From Nitrospira lenta (GTDB lineage: Bacteria; Nitrospirota; Nitrospiria; Nitrospirales; Nitrospiraceae), in the NCBI RefSeq assembly GCF_900403705.1, contig NZ_OUNR01000001.1, positions 558,001 through 622,000 of the forward strand: a stretch of DNA of 64,000 nucleotides, given 5' to 3'. Made by a program: the position numbers and the translations under genes. The notes under the pieces were generated by a model. That model saw nothing but the letters and a program-made list of their open reading frames with translations, had not been told where the DNA came from and searched no databases. The stretch's first letter is position 1, and every line of letters begins with the position of its first letter. Below are positions 48,762-57,500 of this stretch, in pieces.

Positions 48762-49010
48762 ATGAGCAATCCACTTTTGCAAGCCTACCTAGAGGTCGAA
48801 ATGGCCATGGAGCGTTTCACGCTCGTTCTGCATGACCATGTCGATCATCTTCGCGCAACGGAGCCGACCGGCTCCGATAAACTGCACCGAATGGCAAACG
48901 GCACGAAAGCCATGCGTGACAGCGCGTCGATTTATTTATCCTATGCCAAATACGTCGCTCACGGCATGCCCGCCAGTGAGGAACTGATCGAGGACGATTT
49001 ACAGGGATAA
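48762..49010 (+). CDS. 82-residue hypothetical protein
   Basis: ATG 48762 follows AGGAG at good spacing (MSNPLLQAYLEVEMAMERF). The protein is helical with HDHVDHLRATEP in the middle. No recognised family. It is transcribed away from the Rsm22-like gene and ends before a bidirectional terminator. Confidence 0.6.
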   Translation: MSNPLLQAYLEVEMAMERFTLVLHDHVDHLRATEPTGSDKLHRMANGTKAMRDSASIYLSYAKYVAHGMPASEELIEDDLQG

Positions 49011-49050
49011 CAACCGACACATTGATTGAGCCTGCCCTCTACAGAAATCG

Positions 49051-49084
49051 AAAGGCCCGCCGGGGATCACCCGGCGGGCCTTTT
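49051..49084. terminator. Bidirectional Rho-independent terminator
   Basis: A 14-bp perfect GC-rich stem (49051-49064 with 49070-49083) has a 5-nt loop and T runs on the plus side (TTTT). It separates the 82-residue gene (plus) from porA (minus). Confidence 0.85.
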
Positions 49085-49106
49085 CATTGCACTATACCAG
49101 CGTCAA

Positions 49107-50429
49107 TTAAATGCTGCGCATGAAATGGGACACGTCGTCTTGATTGACGGCCCCGCCCATGACAGAAGACATCGCAACGTTGGTGGATTTCTTGCCAGTG
49201 AGACCGGATTCCACTTCGTCCACGATCAATTCAACCGGCATAGACTGACCGCCATAGACCCTCGGTCCACCGATGATCTTGGCATTGGAATAGCCATAAA
49301 TCGCCGTCGCCACTTCCTTGGCCAGCCAACCGACATAGTTAAATTCAGGCACAACGATCAACTTGGCATTCTTGCAGAGTTCCCGCAGTTCCTTCGTGGG
49401 AAATGGCCGCAACGAGCGCACCTTGATCAGACCAATCTTAATGCCCTTCTCCGCGCAAATACGAACCGCTTCCCGAGACTGAGCCGCCGCGCTTCCCGAA
49501 GCAATGATGACAGCCTCGGCACCGTCCACATTCTCAGCTGTGAGCAACCCGCCCATATACTGATTGATATACTTCCGCGACCGTTCCACCGCAGCCCATA
49601 CTTCTTGCTGCCAAACGGCGTGAATGTTGTACGCCATGAAGTTTGATTTCTGAACCGGGGCGTCGCGCGAAAGACGCGCGGGAGGATTCTCCGCATCGAG
49701 GACAGGCACCGCTCCACGCCAGGCTTCCCGAGGGGGGAGCTTCATGCTGCGATCCTGCATACGCACATAGCCACGCGCGTGCGTGACAAAGAATCCGTCG
49801 CAGCAGACACCAACCGGCAGGGTCACATCGTTCTTCTCGCTGATGATAAACCCGGCCATTGTAAAATCGAACATATCCTGCTGATTTTCAGCATGGAACA
49901 CGATCATGCCGCAGTTCAAGAGATACGACACTTCGATGTTATCGGGTTGAATCGCGAGCGGAGCATTGACCACCCGGCAGGTAAACATCGCCACGGCCGG
50001 CAACCGATGGCCGGGCCATGACGCAATGCCTTCAAGGCCTCTCAACGTTCCAGGTCCTGCAGTCGCCGTATAGCAACGGACGCCTGCGCGGGATCCTCCG
50101 GCGATGGCGGCCATGACGCCGACTTCTTCCTCGCCACGGTAATACTCTTTCACATAACCTTCACCGTAGAGCACACCCACGAGCTGCATGGTTTCGCTCT
50201 GGGGCGTAATCGGATAGGCAATGGCCAAATCGACGTTCGAGCGTCGGATCGCTTCCTTGGCCGCTTCGCTTCCCGTAATAAACTCTTTCGTCCTGGGAGC
50301 TTCGTGAAACAGATACTCAGGAGTGACGACCTTTTGCCGCTTGGCTTCAGCGTGCGGGTCTTTCTTTGCTGGCGCGACCGTGGCCGCAGGAGCACCCGGG
50401 GGATTCGTTTTGACTTCAGCTTCGCTCAT
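49107..50429 (-). CDS. porA: 2-Oxoacid:ferredoxin oxidoreductase, alpha subunit
   Basis: A 440-residue alpha subunit (PorA/ForA/KorA type) of a thiamine-diphosphate ferredoxin oxidoreductase. Landmarks: AYPITPQSETMQLV, EEEVGVMAAIAGGSRAGVRCYTATAGPG, and the C-terminal half with PFPTKELRELCKNAKLIVVPEFN. An N-terminal Ala/Pro/Lys-rich extension of about 40 residues precedes the core. It is the last gene of a five-gene cluster. I cannot tell from sequence whether pyruvate or 2-oxoglutarate is the substrate. Confidence 0.92.
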   Translation of the reverse strand: MSEAEVKTNPPGAPAATVAPAKKDPHAEAKRQKVVTPEYLFHEAPRTKEFITGSEAAKEAIRRSNVDLAIAYPITPQSETMQLVGVLYGEGYVKEYYRGEEEVGVMAAIAGGSRAGVRCYTATAGPGTLRGLEGIASWPGHRLPAVAMFTCRVVNAPLAIQPDNIEVSYLLNCGMIVFHAENQQDMFDFTMAGFIISEKNDVTLPVGVCCDGFFVTHARGYVRMQDRSMKLPPREAWRGAVPVLDAENPPARLSRDAPVQKSNFMAYNIHAVWQQEVWAAVERSRKYINQYMGGLLTAENVDGAEAVIIASGSAAAQSREAVRICAEKGIKIGLIKVRSLRPFPTKELRELCKNAKLIVVPEFNYVGWLAKEVATAIYGYSNAKIIGGPRVYGGQSMPVELIVDEVESGLTGKKSTNVAMSSVMGGAVNQDDVSHFMRSI

Positions 50430-50468
50430 TGTTGCACCTCTTGGCTATATCGCCCGTGATCCCGATCC

Positions 50469-51233
50469 TTACCCTTCGCGCTTCATCTGTTCAGCCGAAT
50501 GGCCGAACGTACCCGCGCTGCCGACTCCGTCGACGGATGGCATGAAGGTCAATGGATTGGTGTGGGTCTTTCCACCGTGGACTTTGGACTGCGTTCCGGT
50601 AAACCGAACATTCTCGCCGTTCTCCGGCAACTTGATCCCCATTTCTTCACGAATCTTCTTGAAGATCTGCGCGGTTTTTTTCAGCTTCAGCACATCCGAG
50701 TCGCGGATCGTCAACATGGCATCTTCGTGGCCCTGCTCAGCGCAGATCGCCATCGTGCAACAATTCGTCCCCGCACGGATCATCTTCAACGTCAGATTCG
50801 CATAGTGACAATGTACGCCGATGAAAATACAGGCCTCAATCTTATTGCCCCAAATCGTCAGATTCGGGTGGTTGGGATTGATCACCTCTTCCGGGTCGAT
50901 CTTCGGATACTTGGGCCGATAGTCCGGCATCGGGATAATCATCACGTTCGGAATCTGGGCGGCAATTTCCAGCGTGGCCTTGGCCTTTTCAATGGCATGT
51001 TCATTCCAGGCCCACAACACCATCGGCCCCGGGAAGAGCGTCGCATTGGGACTGGTTAACATCTTCCTGGCCATCTCTTCGATGACCTTATCTTCATTGG
51101 GTTCCAACAGTCCGTAAAACAAGCCTTCGCCTGGATCGGGCAGCGAAACACCAAGTTGCGCAGCGGATGGAGGATGAAATCCAGCCGGTCCCGGAACGAT
51201 GATTCTCTCTCTCTTATCTTGCGTTGTTGCCAC
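50469..51233 (-). CDS. Accessory subunit of the ferredoxin oxidoreductase (PorE/ForE-like)
   Basis: A 254-residue protein with no cofactor motif I can recognise apart from scattered Cys and His (HCHYANLTL, AGTNCCTMAICAEQGHED). It resembles the extra fifth subunit that accompanies Hydrogenobacter-type five-subunit POR/OGOR enzymes. Its fold segment (ATLFPGPMVLWAWNEHAIEKA) recalls CODH/ACS epsilon-like or transketolase-like domains. Tight spacing to porD and porA shows it belongs to the complex; its role is not established. Confidence 0.7.
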   Translation of the reverse strand: MATTQDKRERIIVPGPAGFHPPSAAQLGVSLPDPGEGLFYGLLEPNEDKVIEEMARKMLTSPNATLFPGPMVLWAWNEHAIEKAKATLEIAAQIPNVMIIPMPDYRPKYPKIDPEEVINPNHPNLTIWGNKIEACIFIGVHCHYANLTLKMIRAGTNCCTMAICAEQGHEDAMLTIRDSDVLKLKKTAQIFKKIREEMGIKLPENGENVRFTGTQSKVHGGKTHTNPLTFMPSVDGVGSAGTFGHSAEQMKREG

Positions 51234-51259
51234 GCCCGTTCCCCTTTCTTGCCGAATGA

Positions 51260-51580
51260 TCAGACGTTAGGGCTTACCAAAACAGCCGTCGTACTCTTGT
51301 CGCCATACGTAATATTGTCGGTGATGGCGGCGAGCGGTAATTGATCGATCATGATCATCTTAATGGCGTTGTTCTTGGCCATGTTGTCGCAGACCCAGAC
51401 ACACTGCGCGCAACCCTTACAGCGATCCACGGCCACATATGCGGAGCCGTACTTAAAGCCCTTATCCTTTCCCATCTCTTCGCTATACTGGATGGTATTG
51501 GCTTCCGGGCAATACTGCGTGCAGAGCTTGCAGCTCTTCGCGGCGCAAATTTCAACATTGATATCAGCTACGAGATACAT
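51260..51580 (-). CDS. porD: 2-Oxoacid:ferredoxin oxidoreductase, delta (2x4Fe-4S ferredoxin-like) subunit
   Basis: A 106-residue protein with two 4Fe-4S motifs: CAAKSCKLCTQYCP (extended spacing) and CKGCAQCVWVCD. The start is ATG 51580 (MYLVADINVE) with AAGGAG upstream; the frame extends 28 codons further without support. It carries electrons between external ferredoxin and the catalytic subunits. Confidence 0.9.
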   Translation of the reverse strand: MYLVADINVEICAAKSCKLCTQYCPEANTIQYSEEMGKDKGFKYGSAYVAVDRCKGCAQCVWVCDNMAKNNAIKMIMIDQLPLAAITDNITYGDKSTTAVLVSPNV

Positions 51581-51603
51581 GGAAAACTCCTTCTGTATCG
51601 CTA

Positions 51604-52323
51604 TTACGCACTGGCAGCTGCGGCAACTGGCGTCTCGATACGCTTCACGTCGGGAGCAGCCCATCCGTGCTCAACGGCATAGTTCCAGCCGGCCCGCATG
51701 ACGGCCACGTTTTTATCGATCAGCTCCTGCTTCTTTTTGAACTTTCTTTCTACTACGCTATCCAAGGCCGCCGTTCCACCGGAGACGACGAATCCTTTTC
51801 CGAGGAACCGATCCTTCACGGCCTGCTCCAACCCCGCCATATTCGTCAACCCGGTGATCGCTCCGATACAACCCATCAAGGCCATGTTCGTGGCAAGGTC
51901 CATCCCGGCCACTTCCAACGACAGCTTCGTAGCCGGGAAGTAGTAGAGCTTCGCGCGGCGCTCTTCCAACTCGCGGGCCTGGTCCTTGTGCAGGTTCATC
52001 GGGCCATCGTTGTTGATCAGCGCAATCCCATCTTCCTTCAGGCCAAAATAAAACGGCATCGTATAAGACTTGCCGTGCGTAATGACCTGCGGGTGGAAAA
52101 TGATGATGATGTGCGGAAACGTAATTTCGCCGATCTCGTAGATGGGCTCATCCGAAACCCGCACATAGCTCTCTACCGGCGCCATGCGCTTTTCCGATCC
52201 GTAGAACGGAACGATTGTGCTTTCCCCGCCGGCATTGATGACCGCAGTGCTGAGGATGTGCGACCCCGTCACGACACCCTGTCCACCGACGCCCGCCATC
52301 CGAATGTTGAAACGCTTTGCCAT
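51604..52323 (-). CDS. porG: 2-Oxoacid:ferredoxin oxidoreductase, gamma subunit
   Basis: A 239-residue gamma subunit with the family N-terminus IRMAGVGGQGVVTGSHIL, PFYGSEKRMAPVESYVRVSDEPIY, and a CoA-binding-type domain core. Follows porB by 25 bp. Confidence 0.92.
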   Translation of the reverse strand: MAKRFNIRMAGVGGQGVVTGSHILSTAVINAGGESTIVPFYGSEKRMAPVESYVRVSDEPIYEIGEITFPHIIIIFHPQVITHGKSYTMPFYFGLKEDGIALINNDGPMNLHKDQARELEERRAKLYYFPATKLSLEVAGMDLATNMALMGCIGAITGLTNMAGLEQAVKDRFLGKGFVVSGGTAALDSVVERKFKKKQELIDKNVAVMRAGWNYAVEHGWAAPDVKRIETPVAAAASA

Positions 52324-52348
52324 GGGCAGTCCTCCTTACCGGTCAGGC

Positions 52349-53251
52349 TTATGCTTTGTTGGGAATGGCAGCAGCGGGAGCGGCCGGCTTCGGAAGAAAT
52401 TCCTTGTAGCCATAGCGCTCAGCCAAGTACTGCTTCGCTTCTTCGCTGACATACTCTGTGAACTGATACCGATCGTTCTCAACGGTCTTGGCGTCTTCCA
52501 TGACCTTGTCGGTCGGAATCGCATATTCAATGTTGCAGGAGGTATAGGCTTGGATGTACGCGGAGCCGACTTCGCGAGCAATCAGGACGGCTTTCTTGAT
52601 GACACTCTCGACACGGCGGGGATTGTTCGGAACGACGGTAGCGACATAGGCACATCCAGCCACCTTCGCCATCTGCAACATATCCATCTTCTCAAATTTC
52701 TTGCCCAAGGGGGCCATCTTCAACACCGCGCCACGGCTCGTCATACCGCTTTCCTGGCCACCGGTATTTCCGTAGACTTCGTTATCCAACATGATCGTGG
52801 TGAATCGTTCCTTACGGAACCAGGAGTGCAACACTTGCTGGAATCCGATATCAGCCGTGCCGCCGTCGCCGGCCATCACGACCACATCCTTCGGCTTATC
52901 GCCGAACCGGAGGCGGAGACCGCGGGACAACCCGCTGGCCACTCCATTCTGGTCGCCATAGTTGCCGTAGACGAAAGGAATCGCCGCCTGCGAGATCGCC
53001 AAGCGACCACATCCGGCAGTACCCACCATAATCGTGTCTTCAGGATTCGGAACGGCAATCATCGCCAGGCGGATGAACAGCGTCATCGCACAACCGGCGC
53101 ACATCGGATGCTCTTCCAAAATTTCCTTGAAGCTTCCCATCTGGGAGACAGAGACCTTCTTGCCGAACGGACCATGTTCGACCATATCCCGATATTCTTT
53201 CGGCATGAACTTCTCGAAGCCGTTTGTAAACTTCACATAATCGAGACTCAT
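52349..53251 (-). CDS. porB: 2-Oxoacid:ferredoxin oxidoreductase, beta (TPP-binding) subunit
   Basis: A 300-residue thiamine-diphosphate subunit. The TPP motif is AGDGGTADIGFQQVLH with NEVYGNTGGQ completing the Mg site. The conserved cysteines for a 4Fe-4S centre are in CAGCAMT and GTAGCGRL. In the reductive TCA cycle this enzyme class fixes CO2 onto acetyl-CoA or succinyl-CoA with reduced ferredoxin. First gene of the operon. Confidence 0.94.
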   Translation of the reverse strand: MSLDYVKFTNGFEKFMPKEYRDMVEHGPFGKKVSVSQMGSFKEILEEHPMCAGCAMTLFIRLAMIAVPNPEDTIMVGTAGCGRLAISQAAIPFVYGNYGDQNGVASGLSRGLRLRFGDKPKDVVVMAGDGGTADIGFQQVLHSWFRKERFTTIMLDNEVYGNTGGQESGMTSRGAVLKMAPLGKKFEKMDMLQMAKVAGCAYVATVVPNNPRRVESVIKKAVLIAREVGSAYIQAYTSCNIEYAIPTDKVMEDAKTVENDRYQFTEYVSEEAKQYLAERYGYKEFLPKPAAPAAAIPNKA

Positions 53252-53666
53252 CAGGCACCTCCCTTATGTCACTGCAACGGCAAACCGTTGCCTATGGTTC
53301 AACACTCTCACGATAAACGAAGAGACCTTGTAGGACGATGAGGATGGACTACGCACAACCGAGTCTGATCTATCAATTGCGCCATGGCATCCTAGCAAAG
53401 CTGAAAAAAGACTGTCAATTATATATTCGGATCCGCCCCTCGACTGCCAGCACTGTGAAATACTAGAACGTCCTGATATTCAACGCAACTTCTCAGAAGG
53501 CCCACGACATTCGAAAGAAGGCCTAGGCCCAAGCCGGTGAGGTAGGCCATTCGCCCCAAAAAGAAACCTCCTGGAAGCGTCGATCCAGAAGAAGTGATCA
53601 ACGCCCTGTTCGAAACTACGCCTGATCATTGCCGATCACCACCAATCCGGTTAGACTGGGAACACT
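53252..53666. other. 415-bp divergent intergenic region upstream of porB
   Basis: It holds the por promoter (next entry), a leader of about 130 nt and a small hairpin just upstream of the porB ribosome binding site (GCAACGG 53274-53280 with CCGTTGC 53285-53291). The half nearer 53666 has no recognisable element or convincing gene. Confidence 0.5.
53389..53418 (-). promoter_or_regulatory. Sigma-70-like promoter of the porBGD-E-A operon
   Basis: On the minus strand TTGACA (53418-53413), an 18-bp spacer and TAGGAT (53394-53389). Confidence 0.65.
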
Positions 53667-53915
53667 ATGCTCAATCGAGTCTTGATTCCCGGCGAAGACG
53701 ATGCCGGAACCCATGTCGGCGGTGTGCATAAACGCCCCCCGATCCCGGATAACACGTTGAAGGCCGAATGTCCGAAATTCATGGCCCATGGCCCCTGCGG
53801 AGGCGTGCGCAAAGGAGGACTCTGCGAAGTCTATCCGGACATGAAATGTCCCTGGGTATCGATGTTTATTGAACTCGAAAAAATCGGGCAGACCGATTGG
53901 ATGAAACAACTCTAG
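53667..53915 (+). CDS. Stand-alone MTHFR C-terminal-domain protein
   Basis: An 82-residue protein with the pattern of the methylenetetrahydrofolate reductase C-terminal (MTHFR_C) domain: CPKFMAHGPCGGVRKGGLCEVYPDMKCPWV, four Cys likely forming a metal or cluster site. The domain normally accompanies MetF-type enzymes of acetogens and related organisms. Here it is free-standing with no metF next to it, so its partner is unknown. Confidence 0.78.
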   Translation: MLNRVLIPGEDDAGTHVGGVHKRPPIPDNTLKAECPKFMAHGPCGGVRKGGLCEVYPDMKCPWVSMFIELEKIGQTDWMKQL

Positions 53916-53925
53916 AAGACATGAG

Positions 53926-53946
53926 GCGTGACTCGTGAAACGTGAA
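53926..53946. repeat. Heptanucleotide repeats spanning the queF start
   Basis: GCGTGAC, TCGTGAA and ACGTGAA are consecutive 7-mers (53926-53946). They share the GTGA core with the array in the aclB-aclA spacer. The queF GTG start (53935) is within the second unit. Confidence 0.6.
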
Positions 53947-54351
53947 TCAGCGCGACGCACATCGAAAACGACAAAATTGGGGTACAACGAACGGCATGCG
54001 AAAAGCGGTATCACCGCGCCATTACCTAGCATCGAAACATTCCCGAACCAGTATAAGGGCTACGAAATCACGATTGAGATTCCCGAATACACCGCGATCT
54101 GCCCCAAAACCAACCTACCGGATTTCGGCACCGTGACCATTCACTACATGCCCAACAAAGCCTGCCTCGAACTCAAATCCCTCAAGATGTATATCCACGC
54201 CTACCGAGATCTCGGTATTTTCTATGAGAACGCCGTCAATCGGATCCTCCACGATGTCGTGGCATCCTGCCGGCCCGTCTGGGCCACCGTCACCGGCGGA
54301 TTTACCGCGCGCGGAGGCCTGTCGAGCAAAATCGAAGCGAAATACCCATAA
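53935..54351 (+). CDS. queF: NADPH-dependent 7-cyano-7-deazaguanine (preQ0) reductase
   Basis: A 138-residue QueF (type I, short form) that reduces preQ0 to preQ1 in queuosine synthesis. The catalytic Cys and Asp are in TAICPKTNLPDFGT, and the QueF signature is YMPNKACLELKSLKMY followed by YRDLGIFYENAVNRILHD. The open frame begins with GTG at 53935 inside a heptamer repeat; the first 15-20 residues are basic and not conserved, so the start is uncertain. Confidence 0.93.
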   Translation: MKRESARRTSKTTKLGYNERHAKSGITAPLPSIETFPNQYKGYEITIEIPEYTAICPKTNLPDFGTVTIHYMPNKACLELKSLKMYIHAYRDLGIFYENAVNRILHDVVASCRPVWATVTGGFTARGGLSSKIEAKYP

Positions 54352-54487
54352 AACATCAAAACCTCTCTGCCTCTGCTCCTCCCTAGCGACGCCCTCTTCC
54401 TTCTTGTCATCAACACACTCGTATCAAACATCTCGAAACCGGTCTCAGATGGGCCGGTGAGCTAAAACCCCGCGAAGTCTTGCAGAT

Positions 54488-54514
54488 TAAGCCCCTTCGG
54501 CCACCTGCCGATAA
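54488..54514 (+). promoter_or_regulatory. Sigma-28 (FliA)-type promoter upstream of the signalling operon
   Basis: TAAG (54488-54491), a 15-bp spacer and GCCGATAA (54507-54514) match the flagellar sigma-28 consensus TAAA-N15-GCCGATAA almost perfectly. A weaker overlapping match (TAAA 54463-54466, N15, GCAGATTA 54482-54489) lies just upstream. The start codon at 54568 is about 45 nt downstream. Confidence 0.7.
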
Positions 54515-54567
54515 GAAGGAGAGGGATCGGTCGCCGCTCCCATCTTTTGTTTTTATCGGGGAACCGC

Positions 54568-57500
54568 ATGACGCCATCGCTGAAACCGTCGACGGGAATA
54601 CAAACGCCTTCATCCTTCACCATCCGGCTTGGAATGCTCATGGGTGCTGCAATTCTCGCGACCGGCGGATTTACCCTCGCCGTCTACGACACCATTGAGA
54701 CCGTGCAAATTCGCGGACCGCTCTATACGCAAATCGTCGAAAGCAAAGATCTGGCGGCGAATGCACTCCCCCCCACACTGTATATCGTCGATTCCTATCT
54801 CGTGACACTGGAGCTGCTGAGCGCCTCCCCTTCAATGCGCACCGTGCTCGTGGAGCAATTCCGTCAACTCGAGCAAGCCTTCCTGACCAAGCAATCCGAA
54901 TGGCACACCCGCCTGCCCCCAGGACCGTTACGAGACACCCTCGCCGAATCGTCTGGACGGTGGGCACGAGAATTCTACGAACACTGGCATCGCAATTTCC
55001 TCCCCGCCCTTGAACGCGGGGATACCCGCGCCATGACAGATCTCGTGTTCGGTCCTCTCGGCTATCAGTTTGCACAGCACCGCCTGGCAATCACGAACCT
55101 CGTCCAGCTCGCCGACAGCCAACGCCGCCAAGCCGAAGAAGACGCCCATACCGTCCTGACCGCTAGAACGTATCTTCTCGGAAGCCTGGGCCTTGGCCTC
55201 ATCGGCGTAATTTTCCTCGTTGGCTGGTTGATCAACCGCCGGGTGAGCGCGCCTCTCCTGCTTAGCCTTCAGGATAGCGAAGAGCAGACCCGTTCCATTG
55301 TGGCCAACGCGCTAGATGCCATCATCGTCATGGACGATCAAGGACGGATTATCGACTGGAATCCACAGGCCGAACAGATCCTAGGGTGGACCAAAAGTGA
55401 AGTGCTTGGGCGAATACTCTCGGATACGATCATTCCCCCGCAATATCGCGAGGCTCACCGTGAAGGCTTACAACAGTACCTGGCCACGGGCAAAGGCCCG
55501 GCGCTAGGGAAACGGCTGGAATTAGTCGCCCTGCGCGCGGATGGGACCGAGTTTCCAATTGAACTGGCGATTACCCCACTCAAACTGACATCGCGGACAA
55601 CCTTTAGCGGATTCATCAGAGATATTTCCGAGAGAACGCAATGGGAAGAAAAGCTGCGCATCGTGGTGGAATCTGCGCCAAGCGGAATGGTGCTCGTCGA
55701 TCACTCGGGCATCATCCGCATGGTGAACGCTGAACTGGAACGAACCTTCGGCTATCCCCGCACCGAACTTTTGGGCCAGCCCATTGAAGTCCTGGTTCCA
55801 GAAGCGATCCGCCGCCAACATGTCAAAGATCGCACCGCATTTATGGCTCAGCCCCGCTCACGGGCAATGGGGACGGGACGTGAACTGAAGGGACGGCGAA
55901 AAGACGGCTCAGAGTTTCCCCTTGAAGTGGGACTGACCTCGGTGCAGACCGCAACCGGACTCATCATCATCGCAACGATCATGGATGTGACGGAGCGAAA
56001 GCAGATAGAAACCGCCCTCCGCCAGGCGAAGGAAACCGCCGAAGCCGCAAGTCTTGCCAAATCTCAGTTTCTTGCCAACATGAGCCACGAGATCAGGACC
56101 CCGATGAACGGCGTCCTTGGCATGGCGGAATTGCTGCTGAACTCGTCATTGACCGAAAGGCAGCGGCATCTTGCCGACAGTGTGCACCGCTCCGGGACCG
56201 CCTTACTCGGCATCATCAATGACATTTTGGACTTCTCGAAGATCGAGGCCGGCAAGCTGGTGCTGGAACAGATCGAGTTCGGGCTCCGGGATACGATCGC
56301 GGAAGCCGTCGAGCTTTTCGCCGAACCGGCCGGCGAAAAAGGGGTGGAGTTGACCTGCTACATTCCCGACAACATTCCAGACAATGTCATCGGCGACCCC
56401 GTCCGGCTGCGGCAAGTCCTCCTTAACCTCGTGGGGAACGCCGTGAAGTTCACTCCCCATGGCGAGGTGGCAGTCCGCGTCGCGCTCCTGAGGCAGGCAA
56501 ATGAGACGCTCCTGCTAAAAGTTGAGATTGCCGACACCGGATTTGGCATCCCCCCTCAGGTCCAATCACGGCTCTTCACCGCATTCTCCCAAGCCGACGG
56601 CTCCACGACCAGACGTTTTGGAGGCACCGGCCTGGGCCTGGCGATTGTCAAACAACTGGTCCTACTCATGGGCGGCGAGGTCGGCCTGACGAGCTCCTCG
56701 AAACAGGGATCGACGTTCTGGTTTACCACGCACCTGGGCTGGACCGCCCAGTACCCCCCCGTCGAGATACCCGACCGCGTGTTAGACCACATGAAAATCT
56801 TGGTGGTCGACGACAATGAGACCAACCGCTACATCCTGGAGTCCCACCTCACAGCCTGGGGGGCCGAGACCGTTACGGCCGAATCCGGCACCGTCGCGCT
56901 GGCCCACCTGCGCAAGCAGGCCGGCAACCAGACACCATTCGATTTAGCGATTCTCGATATTCACATGCCCGACATGGATGGCTTCACGCTCGCCCAAGCC
57001 ATCAAGGCGGATCCTACCATCCGCTCGGTGGATCTGCTCGCACTAAGTTCCATCGACAGCCAGGCCTACGGCAGGGACGGCGCAGTGCCGGAGTTTTCTG
57101 CCTGGCTCAGAAAACCTGTTCGGCAATCACTCCTGAAGGACTGCCTGCGCCGCCGACAGCAGGGACAGTCCGCGCTCCCAGCTGTTCAGACGCTGGCACC
57201 CCGGCCGACACCGGCGCAGGCCGGCTCGCCCCCACTCCGTGGCCACGTACTTCTCGTCGAAGACAATCCTGTCAATCGTGAAGTCTCCACCGGCATGCTC
57301 GAACTCCTGGGCTATCAGGTCACCGTCGCCGAAGACGGCCAGCAGGCCATCGCCGCGTCCACCACACAGTCCTTCCATCTCATTCTCATGGATTGCCAGA
57401 TGCCGATCATGGATGGATTCACGGCCACGGCAAAGATTCGCGCGCGAGAAGCACAGACGCCTCTCGCGCGAACCCCGATCATCGCGCTGACTGCCAATGC

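Noticed and set aside
53419-53601. 60-codon minus-strand frame upstream of porB
   Set aside because: No ribosome binding site, no family, and it ends at the por promoter; coding status cannot be supported.
54352-54567. Cyclic di-GMP riboswitch ahead of the signalling operon
   Set aside because: The region contains a small hairpin but no GEMM core; the sigma-28 match explains the conserved-looking bases better.
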